Below are positions 19,444 to 27,807 of a DNA stretch of 29,167 nt, in pieces. The notes under the pieces were generated by a model. It did not search any database. It had not been told where the DNA came from and saw only the letters and a program-made list of their open reading frames with translations. This DNA is from an uncultured Megasphaera sp. (GTDB lineage: Bacteria > Bacillota > Negativicutes > Veillonellales > Megasphaeraceae), in assembly GCA_937895695.1 (NCBI GenBank), contig CALBLM010000273.1, forward strand, positions 1 through 29,167, written 5' to 3'. The translations under genes were made by a program, and so were the position numbers. How positions within the stretch are numbered: the stretch's first letter is position 1; the number at the start of each line of letters is the position of its first letter.

Positions 19444-19995
19444 ATGAAATACAAACAATTTAAAACACGGGAAAAGAATCGGGAACTTGCCGACATGGTA
19501 AGCGTCGCCATTGAACGTAGCGGCGAACCAGTGAAAGCAATTGCAGCAGACAGCGGCGTAAAAGCATCATCAATTTATGCGACGCTTACCGGCGATAGGC
19601 AAATCCCAGCAGCAACGATGCGAAGCTTTTCCAAAACCAACGTCATTGCCGCGGCATGCATGGCGTTACAGGGAACAGGGCTTTTCCGGCTGTTCCAATA
19701 TCGGAAAAGCGACCGCCATATTATGGCAAGAGTCGAAGAGCTAAAAATATATGACGGAATCGCAGATGATGCGATGAACGCCCTGCCGTCGCTTCTGTTT
19801 AATAAAAACAGTTATGACGATCTGACAGAGGACGACAAAAAGACGCTCATTCAAACCGCCGAGAAGCTGGCGGACCGAATGAACGTCACGTTGAACCTGC
19901 TGATGGAATTGGATGTGCGGTACAATCTCCATTTGATGGAGATTTTCGAGGAAAAGAAAAACACCGTCAGCAGCGTTCCGACGGTGAATTTCTGA
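19444..19995 (+). CDS. CII-like phage regulatory protein
   Basis: A 183-residue protein. The N-terminal part (ELADMVSVAIERSGEPVKAIAADSGVKASSIYATLTGDRQIPAATM) is a helix-turn-helix of the phage regulatory CII/YmfL type. The rest is helical (residues 90-170). An upstream in-frame start at 19402 is possible; ATG 19444 is chosen since AATAAGGAA precedes it. It lies early in the rightward operon after the cro-like gene, where it may activate lysogeny genes. Activation target is not visible. Confidence 0.7.
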   Translation: MKYKQFKTREKNRELADMVSVAIERSGEPVKAIAADSGVKASSIYATLTGDRQIPAATMRSFSKTNVIAAACMALQGTGLFRLFQYRKSDRHIMARVEELKIYDGIADDAMNALPSLLFNKNSYDDLTEDDKKTLIQTAEKLADRMNVTLNLLMELDVRYNLHLMEIFEEKKNTVSSVPTVNF

Positions 19996-20075
19996 AAATC
20001 TTCAATTGGATTGTTGTTTTGAAAGTTTTGTAAAGATAAGGAAATATTTTCCCGAAAGGAGAAACAAAACTTCAT

Positions 20076-20144
20076 ATGTATTATAGCACGAGAAAGGAGA
20101 TGGATGCAATATTATTTTTTCAAACTATTAATAAAGGTGATTAA
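20076..20144 (+). pseudogene. Truncated start of an early gene cut by the second repressor gene
   Basis: GAAAGGAGAAACAAAACTTCAT precedes an ATG opening only 22 codons that run into the opposite-strand Xre gene. A second good RBS and ATG occurs at 20091-20106. Two translation starts leading nowhere suggest that the repressor unit 20112-20764 was inserted into an older early gene. Confidence 0.3.
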
Positions 20145-20417
20145 GCTGCCAAGCTGTGCATCGCTAAAATTTTTAGTAGCCTGTAAAAGTTCGTATTGCT
20201 TGGGTGGTAATTCAGTTTTTTGTGGTGAGAAAAACTCACTAAGCGAAACACCAAGGGCATTGCATACTTTTTCTAGTGTTTCAATAGACAACGATTTTTT
20301 ACCGTTTTCTACATTAGATAGTGATGGTTGGCTAATCCCGCTATCGTGTGCGAGATTAACAAGTTTTATATTACGTTCTTTACGTATTTGTTTTAATCGC
20401 AAGCCAACATCAAACAT
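20112..20417 (-). CDS. Second Xre-family repressor, opposing the early genes
   Basis: A 101-residue protein: helix-turn-helix RLKQIRKERNIKLVNLAHDSG, QPSLSNVENGKKSLSIETLEKV (residues 6-62), then a short linker and helical tail. AAGGAGAGTAAACT lies just upstream of its ATG. It is on the minus strand inside an otherwise rightward early operon and is divergent from an HTH gene at 20579. This is a second repressor/Cro-type pair besides the main switch at 18.4-19.2 kb. Confidence 0.85.
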   Translation of the reverse strand: MFDVGLRLKQIRKERNIKLVNLAHDSGISQPSLSNVENGKKSLSIETLEKVCNALGVSLSEFFSPQKTELPPKQYELLQATKNFSDAQLGSLITFINSLKK

Positions 20418-20578
20418 TATAGTTTACTCTCCTTAATATTCCCTATAAATAATAATAATATCATATAAAACAAGTAAAAAATAGATAAAAATATATAATA
20501 AAGTATATAAAATTGCACATAAAAATATTTACAAATTATACATAATCGTATATAATATAATTGAGGTGAAAATAGCCT
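20418..20578. promoter_or_regulatory. Divergent control region of the second switch
   Basis: Very AT-rich (many ATATAAT-like elements) with TTTACA (20528-20533), a 17-base spacer and TATAAT (20551-20556) as rightward promoter. Repeated TATATAA and ATAAAAATAT motifs between 20470 and 20530 could be operators. A leftward promoter must lie here too, but several candidates exist. Confidence 0.6.
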
Positions 20579-20764
20579 ATGGATATAATTGACAAATTAA
20601 ATGAGCAAAGAAAAAAGAAAAAGATTTCAGTCGATAAACTAGCAAGAGCAACTGGTCTTAGCTATCGGCATGTATATTGTACATTGCATCACCAAGTTAA
20701 CCCAGGAGTTAAAACTCTAGAAAAAATTGCAAGGTATTTAGACATGAAATTATATGTTAAATAA
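20579..20764 (+). CDS. Small Xre/Cro-like HTH protein
   Basis: A 61-residue protein with a single HTH (LNEQRKKKKISVDKLARATG, SYRHVYCTLHHQVNPGVKTL). GAGGTGAAAATAGCC precedes the ATG. Divergent from the second repressor and driven by the promoter at 20528. Probably the Cro partner of that repressor. Confidence 0.75.
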   Translation: MDIIDKLNEQRKKKKISVDKLARATGLSYRHVYCTLHHQVNPGVKTLEKIARYLDMKLYVK

Positions 20765-20818
20765 TATCGCTAGTTTAAGTAAGAAAAAAGATATTATTTT
20801 TTCACGGGAGGTTAGTAG

Positions 20819-20998
20819 ATGAATACGAGGGAAAAGAGATTTTTAGACGTAAATGACGTCTGTGAAATATTAGGCGTCGGAAAGTCGAAAGCCTATCAAA
20901 CAATCAGAAAATTAAATAAGGAATTGGAAAGCAACGGTTACTTGATTGTTGCAGGAAAAATTCCAAAAAAATATTTTTTAGAAAGGATATACGGATGA
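20819..20998 (+). CDS. Excisionase-like HTH protein
   Basis: A 59-residue protein: FLDVNDVCEILGVGKSKAYQTI is a winged/MerR-like helix-turn-helix typical of phage and ICE excisionases and small replication-region regulators, followed by a KIPKKYFLERI wing. CGGGAGGTTAG precedes the ATG. Its stop overlaps the LysM gene start (ATGA), so they are coupled. Short enough to be missed by length filters. The excisionase role is likely but unproven. Confidence 0.7.
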   Translation: MNTREKRFLDVNDVCEILGVGKSKAYQTIRKLNKELESNGYLIVAGKIPKKYFLERIYG

Positions 20999-21345
20999 AA
21001 CACAGCGTGCCGGAATGGGTAAACAGCCGTTACAATCCCGAAGTGTATACCGCTGAAATGGATTGCACGGCAAAAAGAAAAATTAAACATTTAGGCGTTT
21101 CAAGATTGTTGTTGATTGCCTTTGGTGCCGCTGTCTTGATTGGCGGTTGTTATGCAAGCAGCACACCGACGACGGAAATCAAGCCAACAACTTACACAGT
21201 TCAACAGGGAGAAACCTTATGGAACATATCCAAAAAGATTGTTGGCGAAGAAAAAGATTGTCGTCCGGTGTACCAAAAAATTGCTGATGACAACGGAATC
21301 AAGAACGGACATATCGTACCGGGGCAAAAATTAATTATTAAATAA
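20995..21345 (+). CDS. Membrane-anchored LysM-domain protein
   Basis: A 116-residue protein with about 35 polar N-terminal residues, one membrane segment (about 37-52, RLLLIAFGAAVLIGGC) and a LysM domain (about 66-115, YTVQQGETLWNISKKI, GHIVPGQKLII). Anchored in the inner membrane with LysM outside, it would bind peptidoglycan. The IGGC could be a lipobox but the long N-terminus argues for a simple transmembrane anchor. An envelope protein in an early phage operon is unusual; superinfection exclusion is one option. Confidence 0.75.
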   Translation: MKHSVPEWVNSRYNPEVYTAEMDCTAKRKIKHLGVSRLLLIAFGAAVLIGGCYASSTPTTEIKPTTYTVQQGETLWNISKKIVGEEKDCRPVYQKIADDNGIKNGHIVPGQKLIIK

Positions 21346-21356
21346 GGAGCGATTGA

Positions 21357-21689
21357 ATGATTGTTGTTTTGAAGAAAGTCGGTGAAAAGCCGACGCTACA
21401 TGAAGTGAACAAAAACACGTTGTTGGAAAGCCTCCGACATTTAGTTGGTGGGGTCATCCAAGGCGTACCGGCTGACGACCAAGGGAAATATGATTTAGTC
21501 GTAAACGAAGAAGGGAAGGTAAAAAATTTACAACCGAATTTCTTCTTTTACGGAGATATTATTTGTGGCGATGTCGTACTGGTTCGCAATAACAGCGAAG
21601 GGGATTATATTTCAATCCCCGATAACGAACGGCTATTTGCTTTGGAATACATGAAATCGTTCGAGAAAGGACAACAAAATTATGTATAG
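21357..21689 (+). CDS. DUF3846 family protein
   Basis: A 110-residue protein after AAGGAGCGATTGA. LESLRHLVGGVIQGVPADD, YDLVVNEEGKVKNLQPN and IICGDVVLVRNNSEGDY match the DUF3846 pattern, common in Firmicute phages and ICEs. Overlaps the ATPase gene by eight bases. Function unknown; association with recombination/replication genes is conserved. Confidence 0.75.
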   Translation: MIVVLKKVGEKPTLHEVNKNTLLESLRHLVGGVIQGVPADDQGKYDLVVNEEGKVKNLQPNFFFYGDIICGDVVLVRNNSEGDYISIPDNERLFALEYMKSFEKGQQNYV

Positions 21690-23610
21690 AACAAGATTGT
21701 TATCATTAAAAATTCACAATTTCAAAGGAATCAAGGATTTACAAGTCGCATTCCTTGGTGCAAATTGTGAAATCACCGGAAAGAACGCAACTGGTAAGAC
21801 GTCAATAGTCGATGCGTATTTATGGCTCATCAATGGCAAGAGCTATGAGCAAGGCAGGAATATTGATGAAATTATTAAACGCATCGACGAAAACGGAAAT
21901 CCAGTCGTAGACAATGGAGAAGAACATACCGTCGAAATGACGATGGATTGTAACGGAACACAAAAAACTTTCAAAAAGGCGTTCCAAGAAGTTTGGAAGA
22001 AAGTCCGTGGCAGTGCCAACAAGACATTTTCCGGACACAAAACAACATATTTTTTAGATGGTATGTCATGTACTAAATCAGGATATGACAAAGAATTAAA
22101 ATCCATTCACGGTGATGTACTGCCGATGCTCGCAAGACCGCATACATTTACAGAGATGGAAACCAAGAAAAAACGGCAGTTGCTGATGCAGATTGTCGGA
22201 GAAGGAAAAGAAATTGAATATCCGGACTGTATTCAAAAATATTTAAATACATACGGTGATTTAAATTCATCACTGGATGCTGTCAATAAACAGCTATCCG
22301 GGATAAACGGGCAGCTTGATGAAATCCCGGTGCGGATTGATGAAATAAAAAAATCCATGCCGGAAAAAATTGAAACGGTCGGCTTGAAAGAAAAAATTGA
22401 TAGTCTGAATGCAGACAAAGAAAAGCTTCGTATGAAAGTTTCGACGTACTCCGTTGATGACAAAGTGGCAGAACTTGAAGTTACATGCAGGCGGAAACAA
22501 AACGAAGCGGAAAACACAAAAAAGTTGATTGTTACACTGCAAGACAATCAACTGCAGAAAATAGCCGCATCTCTTGCAAGCGCACAGGACAAGAAAAAAG
22601 CACTTGTCAATCAGTTGCGCTATGAACAAAGCAGTCTGCAAGCAAATTCGAAAATTAAGGATGAAATGCTCGCAAAATGGGTTGCAGTGAAAAAATCAGA
22701 ATACAGCGGATCGGATACTTGCCCGACATGCGGGCAGATACTTCCGAAAGATATGATTGATAAAGCCAAGGAAAACTTTAATTTTGATAAAGCTGAAAGG
22801 CTAAAGTCAATCGGCGACCGTGGGAAAAAGCTCCACGAACTCATGCAGGAATCATATAAAAAAATCAAAGAGCTGGAAGAAGAAAGTGCAAAAGCTGATA
22901 CAGATATTGCGAAGTATCAAGAGGAAGAAAAGAAGCCTATCGAAAGTACAAAAGAAATTCTTGAATTAAATACCAAGCTCGTTGGATTGAATAATGAAAT
23001 CCAAGAGCTTGTAAAGAAAATGCAAGACTACGCCGAAAGCAATATAAAGGCAGGCGATGACAAGGAAAACCTTATCAATGCCATGCACGCAATCGACGCA
23101 GAGATAGAAAAGAAAATGGATTTGCTTGCAAAATCAAAAGTATACGACGACATGCAGGCGCGTATAGAAGATTTAAAACAACAGCAAAAAACATTGTCTG
23201 CACAATATGACGACTTGATGGAAATCAAGAAAGAAATGGAAAACATCATCAAGGAAATCGTCGATGACATGAAAACACGGATTGCTGAAAAGTTTAAGTT
23301 TGCAAAATTTTCAATGTACCAGCCGCAAATAAACGGCGGTATAAAAGAATGTTGCGAAGTACTCGACAAAGACGGAATACCGATTGACCGGGCAAGCAAT
23401 CACGCAAGCCGGGTCAATACGAATATCGATATTGTCGATGCACTTAGTAAATTCTACGATGTATCGGCTCCGGTGTTTGTCGATAACTGCGAAAGCGTCA
23501 ACAACGTTCTTGATGGCGGTATAAATCAAATGATTCTTTTAACCGTTTCAAACGATGAGCTTCAAATTAAATCTAATTTAAAAGGTGTCTGCATTACGAA
23601 AGGAGAATAA
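21682..23610 (+). CDS. SbcC/Rad50-like AAA ATPase
   Basis: A 642-residue protein. Residues 1-45 hold an ABC-type nucleotide-binding start with Walker A GKNATGKTS (33-41). Long coiled coils flank a zinc-hook-like DTCPTCGQ (Cys347, Cys350), as in Rad50/SbcC. The C-terminal part carries the Walker B-like APVFVDNCES (about 595-603). It probably acts in phage DNA recombination or end processing with the RecT-like protein and MBL protein encoded next. Short AAA-coiled-coil proteins of this shape occur in many Firmicute phages, replacing a RecE-type partner. Confidence 0.8.
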   Translation: MYRTRLLSLKIHNFKGIKDLQVAFLGANCEITGKNATGKTSIVDAYLWLINGKSYEQGRNIDEIIKRIDENGNPVVDNGEEHTVEMTMDCNGTQKTFKKAFQEVWKKVRGSANKTFSGHKTTYFLDGMSCTKSGYDKELKSIHGDVLPMLARPHTFTEMETKKKRQLLMQIVGEGKEIEYPDCIQKYLNTYGDLNSSLDAVNKQLSGINGQLDEIPVRIDEIKKSMPEKIETVGLKEKIDSLNADKEKLRMKVSTYSVDDKVAELEVTCRRKQNEAENTKKLIVTLQDNQLQKIAASLASAQDKKKALVNQLRYEQSSLQANSKIKDEMLAKWVAVKKSEYSGSDTCPTCGQILPKDMIDKAKENFNFDKAERLKSIGDRGKKLHELMQESYKKIKELEEESAKADTDIAKYQEEEKKPIESTKEILELNTKLVGLNNEIQELVKKMQDYAESNIKAGDDKENLINAMHAIDAEIEKKMDLLAKSKVYDDMQARIEDLKQQQKTLSAQYDDLMEIKKEMENIIKEIVDDMKTRIAEKFKFAKFSMYQPQINGGIKECCEVLDKDGIPIDRASNHASRVNTNIDIVDALSKFYDVSAPVFVDNCESVNNVLDGGINQMILLTVSNDELQIKSNLKGVCITKGE

Positions 23611-23613
23611 AAA

Positions 23614-24381
23614 ATGGAAAATAATTTAGCAGTAAAACAGGAGGAAACGGCTATTGTTCCGGGATTCGGGACGGTGCAGGGATTCGAATCCTTGCAGCGG
23701 ATTGCGACGCTGTTTTCCAAAAGCACAATCGTTCCGGATAAATTTAAAAATAACGTGTCAGACTGTGCGATAGCCATTGAAATGGCCGGGCGGCTTAAAG
23801 CATCCCCGCTGATGGTTATGCAAAACTTATATATCGTATATGGAACTCCGTCTTGGTCGAGTAAATTTTTAATCTCGACATTTAACCAGTGTGGAAGATT
23901 CGAGCCGATTACATACCGCGAAGTTGGTAAAAAAAATACGAATACATGGGGAATGCAGGCTATCAGCGCAGACCTTCGAACCGGGCAAGCACTGGAAGGG
24001 CCGGTTGTTACTATTGAAATGGCAAAGGCCGAAGGCTGGTATAACAAAAACGGTAGCAAATGGAGAACAATCCCGGAATTGATGCTTCGCTATCGTGCAG
24101 CCGCTTTCCTGATTCGCACGACGGCACCGGAAATCAGCATGGGGCTGATGAGCAGCGACGAAGTGGAAGACAGCCACGAAGAACAGCTGGATATTCCTAC
24201 GGATGAAATTAAAAAGAATGCAAATACAAAAACTATTGACGTCCACCCCATTCCTGACGATGAAGGAGAACCGGATATTCCGGAAACACCTCGTCCGGAA
24301 GTACCACAGCCGAAACAGGAAACGCCGAATCATAAAGAAGAACCCAAAGAAGAGTTATTCGACGAACCGGATTGGGCGTAG
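23614..24381 (+). CDS. RecT-like recombination protein
   Basis: A 255-residue protein after GAAAGGAGAATAAAAA. FESLQRIATLFSKSTIVPDKF, DCAIAIEMAGRLKASPLMVMQNLYIVYGTPSWSSKFL and PELMLRYRAAAFLIRTTAPE are the conserved core of a family found next to SbcC-like ATPases and MBL proteins in Firmicute phages. I associate it with RecT-type single-strand annealing. The last 70 residues are acidic and disordered, ending EPDWA. Strand annealing is expected to work with the neighbouring SSB, but the family identity is from memory. Confidence 0.65.
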   Translation: MENNLAVKQEETAIVPGFGTVQGFESLQRIATLFSKSTIVPDKFKNNVSDCAIAIEMAGRLKASPLMVMQNLYIVYGTPSWSSKFLISTFNQCGRFEPITYREVGKKNTNTWGMQAISADLRTGQALEGPVVTIEMAKAEGWYNKNGSKWRTIPELMLRYRAAAFLIRTTAPEISMGLMSSDEVEDSHEEQLDIPTDEIKKNANTKTIDVHPIPDDEGEPDIPETPRPEVPQPKQETPNHKEEPKEELFDEPDWA

Positions 24382-24383
24382 AA

Positions 24384-25079
24384 ATGATTACGTTTACATC
24401 ATTTGCCAGCGGCAGTCGTGGAAACCTCTACACTGCCGCAACGGCAAATACAAAAATCCTGCTGGACTGCGGGATTAGCAAAAATAAATTAATGAGCTGT
24501 ATTAAATTAAGCGAAATAGACGGGTGTTTTGTTTCACACGAACATCAAGACCATTGCAAGAGCGTTGCCGAAGTCATTAAAAGGGGAATCCCAACATACA
24601 TGACAGCAGGAACCGCCGATGCATTGGGAATTGACAAAAACAAGGTGGAAATTATTCATCCGGGTACACAAATTAGAGTATCAGATGATGTATCAATGAT
24701 TCCGTTTGCAACACATCACGACGCACGCGAACCGTGCGGGTGTATTTTACAGGATACAGACGGTGACGCATTACTATATGCAACCGACACGTATTTTTTA
24801 GATGATATTGTTAACGGTTTGACAACAATCTGCATCGAGTGCAATCACTCGTATGAGATATTAAAAAGGCGGATATGGTCAGGAGCAAATAAAAAACTTT
24901 TGAATCGTATCACACATAGTCATTTAGCACTGGAAACGCTCCTTGAATGGCTTATAGAATGCGATTTATCGCGCTGCCGGGAAATATATTTATTGCATAT
25001 GAGCGATGACAACGGCGACGCGGACGGATTTAGGAAAACGGTTGAGAAAGTTACCGGAGTACCGACTATTATTTGTTGA
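24384..25079 (+). CDS. MBL-fold hydrolase (YycJ-like)
   Basis: A 231-residue metallo-beta-lactamase-fold protein. SHEHQDHCKS (His52, His54, Asp56, His57) is the metal site; ATHHDAREPCG and ATDTYFLDD supply further ligands. ATG 24384 is chosen; a TTG at 24372 overlaps the RecT-like gene. No strong RBS, so translation is probably coupled. Phage copies sit in recombination modules and may be exonucleases acting with the annealing protein. The nuclease role is inferred from family and position. Confidence 0.8.
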   Translation: MITFTSFASGSRGNLYTAATANTKILLDCGISKNKLMSCIKLSEIDGCFVSHEHQDHCKSVAEVIKRGIPTYMTAGTADALGIDKNKVEIIHPGTQIRVSDDVSMIPFATHHDAREPCGCILQDTDGDALLYATDTYFLDDIVNGLTTICIECNHSYEILKRRIWSGANKKLLNRITHSHLALETLLEWLIECDLSRCREIYLLHMSDDNGDADGFRKTVEKVTGVPTIIC

Positions 25080-25224
25080 ATGTAATAACCTGTTTGCGAA
25101 AGTTGCTTGACATTTTTTCAAATGGCTTAGCGAATGAGGGGCAAGATTATACAGGCATGCAAAAGCCGTTATTGTGTATACTAATTGCTTCGCGTGTCTG
25201 TGATACCTGCGAGAGGTAAAAAAC
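25080..25224. other. Intergenic stretch with a relic of the next gene
   Basis: No gene supported. TTTGCGAAAGTTGC (25093-25106) and GGCTTAGCGAATGA (about 25124) repeat, with similar spacing, TTTGCGAAAGTTGC (25399-25412) and GGCTTAGTGAATGA (25432) of the DUF4373 gene. This looks like a decayed partial duplication. GCGAGAGGTAAAAAAC serves the next ATG. Confidence 0.5.
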
Positions 25225-26136
25225 ATGAAGAGAGGAATCGATTATTTCCCTTTCGATGTTGACTTTTTCGAAGATGAAAAAATTCAACTTATATCTGCTC
25301 GTTTTGGCATCAAAGGAGAAGTATGTGCGATACGTCTATTGACAAAGATTTATCGTAACGGGTACTTCATAAAGTGGGATGAAGATTCGGCATGCTTATT
25401 TGCGAAAGTTGCGGGAAAAGAATTTTCCCCTGGCTTAGTGAATGATGTCGTGTATGAATTGGTCCGACGTGGATTTTTTAATAAAACCATTTTTGACTCG
25501 TTCTCGATTCTTACATCACGCAGCATACAGACAAGATATTTAAAAGCCTGTTCGAGAAGGAAACAAATTGAGATGGATGAACAGTATTTGCTTGTTGATT
25601 CGTCTGAATTTAAAAATTTAAAAATCAGCAGGGCTTGTTCAAGTGCGCCTTCTTTTCAAAAATGTATACATTTTTCAGAGAAATGTATACATGATGTCAA
25701 CAATTTAGGTAAAAATGCAGACATTTTCGAACAAAGTAAAGTAAAGGAAAGTAAATATATTAATAATAGTAGCGGGGATGAAGTCGAAAATCCTGAACGT
25801 TCTGATACAAAAGAAATCATTCAATTTTTTCAAGACAACTTCCATCCGGACATTAGTTCATTTGAAAGCGAAACACTTTTATCCCTGCTGGATGAATTTA
25901 AAAAAGACATGCTGCTGGATGCAATGAAAATTGCAGTAAAAAGCAACGTTCGTAATTTGAGATACGTCGAAGGAATTTTGAGACGCAAAAAATCCAATCC
26001 GTTTGGAGGTGATGAATATGCAGCAAATGGGAACCGGAGTCGAGGAGTTCAGAAAAAAGATTGCACTGATAAAAGAAAAAACAAAATCCTTACAGACTGG
26101 AGCCAAGTATCCGACAACTGGGACGACTACATGTAG
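25225..26136 (+). CDS. Replication initiation protein (DUF4373/DnaD-type)
   Basis: A 303-residue protein. Residues 1-110 (YFPFDVDFFEDEKIQLISARFGIKGE with ICAIRLLTKIYRNGYF-like helices) match the DUF4373 (Lin1244/Lin1753) winged-helix domain of phage replication proteins. The C-terminal 90 residues (FQDNFHPDISSFESETLLSLL, LRYVEGILRRKK) form the DnaD-type helical domain that binds DNA and the helicase loader. It precedes and overlaps a DnaC-type loader gene. It should recognise the phage origin, which may lie within this gene; no iteron cluster is obvious. Confidence 0.85.
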   Translation: MKRGIDYFPFDVDFFEDEKIQLISARFGIKGEVCAIRLLTKIYRNGYFIKWDEDSACLFAKVAGKEFSPGLVNDVVYELVRRGFFNKTIFDSFSILTSRSIQTRYLKACSRRKQIEMDEQYLLVDSSEFKNLKISRACSSAPSFQKCIHFSEKCIHDVNNLGKNADIFEQSKVKESKYINNSSGDEVENPERSDTKEIIQFFQDNFHPDISSFESETLLSLLDEFKKDMLLDAMKIAVKSNVRNLRYVEGILRRKKSNPFGGDEYAANGNRSRGVQKKDCTDKRKNKILTDWSQVSDNWDDYM

Positions 26137-26716
26137 CCGTGAATTTTTAGAGCAACACGGAATTTATAAGCGGTTTTGGGATGTCACGATAGATAATATA
26201 AAAAAACGTGGTATTCCAGCTGTAGCGGTTCAAAACTTCTCTATCGTGTGCGATTACATTCAAAACATAGAAAAACACGTTCAGAAGGGACAGGGACTAA
26301 TTTTTCTGGGCGGTGTAGGGACAATGAAGACTACGCTTGCTATTGCTGTACTAAGATTTTATTTGGAAAAGAAAGGGCAAGGATACTTTATCCCAATGGT
26401 GAGCCTCCTAGATACGCTGAACAGTATGCGGGAGCGTCACGACGGCGGGCTCATGAACTTTGAAAACAAAATACGGAATACGCCGTTGTTGGTTCTTGAC
26501 GACTTGGGGGCGGAATATGACCACACGTTTATCCAAGCGAAAGTGGATGCGATTATTGCCGAGCGGTACAACCGCATGAAAGCAACAATTATTACAAGCA
26601 ACCTGCCACCAAAGGACATTTTGGATAGATACCAGCTCCGTATTTTTGATCGCTTGAAATCGACAAACAAATTACTGGTATTTAGCGGCCCGTCATTGCG
26701 GGAGTACGAAGAATAA
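26018..26716 (+). CDS. dnaC: DnaC-like helicase loader
   Basis: A 232-residue AAA+ protein. LGGVGTMKTTLA (98-109) is Walker A, with Met at the position usually Gly (GxGK). LLVLDDLGAE (157-166) is Walker B. The start is ATG 26018, seven bases after GGAGGT; earlier ATGs are too close. Overlaps the DUF4373 gene by 119 bases in another frame, an extended overlap typical of coupled replication genes. It should load the host DnaB helicase at the phage origin. Confidence 0.85.
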   Translation: MQQMGTGVEEFRKKIALIKEKTKSLQTGAKYPTTGTTTCSREFLEQHGIYKRFWDVTIDNIKKRGIPAVAVQNFSIVCDYIQNIEKHVQKGQGLIFLGGVGTMKTTLAIAVLRFYLEKKGQGYFIPMVSLLDTLNSMRERHDGGLMNFENKIRNTPLLVLDDLGAEYDHTFIQAKVDAIIAERYNRMKATIITSNLPPKDILDRYQLRIFDRLKSTNKLLVFSGPSLREYEE

Positions 26717-26786
26717 CAGTTGTTGCAGAAAACGCAAAAACTTAGACCATGCAAAAAAAACGACACAAAAAAGGAGAATAATAAAA

Positions 26787-27041
26787 ATGACAACAGAAAC
26801 AGAAAAACTTATCGAATATGTTCAGAATTTAATTAATCAGAATATCTCTTCCATTGTGCTTGTAAACGAAAAGGTTCCCGCTGTATTCGCAGGAATCAAC
26901 AAAGGAGAAGAATTTGAAATCTTAAATTTAATGCTAAATCCTATCGTCAATATTGGGAAAAATTTAAACATTGATGAACGTTTTGAAATTGCTCAAGGAT
27001 TGCGCAAAGCTGCAAACGACATTATCCGAGGTGAAAATTAA
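26787..27041 (+). CDS. Small early protein, unknown
   Basis: An 84-residue protein after AAAAAGGAGAATAATAAAA. It is helical (LIEYVQNLINQNIS, EEFEILNLMLNPIVNIGKNL, AQGLRKAANDII) with no membrane segment or known motif. It overlaps the next gene by one base (TAATG). Position between the helicase loader and SSB fits a replication accessory. Confidence 0.6.
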   Translation: MTTETEKLIEYVQNLINQNISSIVLVNEKVPAVFAGINKGEEFEILNLMLNPIVNIGKNLNIDERFEIAQGLRKAANDIIRGEN

Positions 27042-27652
27042 TGATAAATTGCTTATCTTACAATTTATCCGGGACATTTGGAAAAATGAAGTGGCTTAAA
27101 CAGCGGGATATTATTGATGAGAGTATAGATTGGGCAGGAGCTTTGGTTTTCCAAGCGTTACATGATATGGATTTTAAATTTAGATTTGGCGAAAGACGGC
27201 TTGAAAAAATAGGAGATGATATAGACGGCGTACAAAATGAAGACAGCGGATTTTTAATGAGATGGAAAAATAAAATTGAAAAAAATGGTTATAATCATTT
27301 ACTGGTATGTAAATTAGCCGAAACATTAGAAAAAAAATTGACGCACAACACGCAAAACATGGAATTAAAAAGAAACGCGCAGGATATGATAATAGGCTCT
27401 ATCATCGTTATTATCTATAAAGCAGCGTTTCGGTATGATTTTGAAAAATGCGACATTCTTAAAATTATGGAAAAGCTAAAATTGTACGAATATTTAATTC
27501 GGAAAAATGAGCTGACAATATACGATTTCATGAAATGCCTGCAACGAGAATGCAACGTACAATTTCCCGTTCTCGATGAATACGAAACGAAACACGGGAA
27601 AGTGGATATTGGCCCGCGGCATGCAATATACATAAAGGAGCGTAACAAATGA
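27041..27652 (+). CDS. Helical early protein, unknown
   Basis: A 203-residue protein coupled to the previous gene (TAATG) and to the next (ATGA). It is helix-rich (DIIDESIDWAGALVFQAL, HLLVCKLAETLEKKL, IIGSIIVIIYKAAFRYDF) with one hydrophobic stretch at about 120-132 that is probably buried. No catalytic motif is recognised. I cannot assign a function; dense coupling with SSB-region genes suggests early replication use. Confidence 0.6.
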   Translation: MINCLSYNLSGTFGKMKWLKQRDIIDESIDWAGALVFQALHDMDFKFRFGERRLEKIGDDIDGVQNEDSGFLMRWKNKIEKNGYNHLLVCKLAETLEKKLTHNTQNMELKRNAQDMIIGSIIVIIYKAAFRYDFEKCDILKIMEKLKLYEYLIRKNELTIYDFMKCLQRECNVQFPVLDEYETKHGKVDIGPRHAIYIKERNK

Positions 27653-27807
27653 ACACGAGAAAAAAGATGAGGATAAAAGCGTTGTGGCAGCTGCCAAAGC
27701 GTTTGAGATATAAACATTGCATTAGATTGATGTATTCGGGCGTGTTAAATAAAAGCAACGAGCACATTTGTTTTCATGACATTATGAAAGGAAGAAATTA
27801 CAAATGA
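27649..27807 (+). CDS. 52-residue basic protein in the coupled early operon
   Basis: Starts on an ATGA overlap with the previous gene and ends on an ATGA overlap with SSB. AAAGGAGCGTAACAA is its RBS. The protein begins MNTRKKMRIKALWQLPKR and is strongly basic, which fits nucleic-acid binding, with Cys and His residues near 25 and 40. Translational coupling on both sides supports it being real although short. Confidence 0.65.
   Translation: MNTRKKMRIKALWQLPKRLRYKHCIRLMYSGVLNKSNEHICFHDIMKGRNYK

Noticed and set aside
20104..20436. 110-codon plus-strand frame with an upstream AAAGGAG
   Set aside because: It is the antisense of the second Xre repressor, whose helix-turn-helix is clear; the RBS is noted separately as a relic.
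25080..25224. tRNA or structured RNA gene in the gap before the replication gene
   Set aside because: No cloverleaf or conserved loop could be formed; a partial gene repeat explains part of the sequence.
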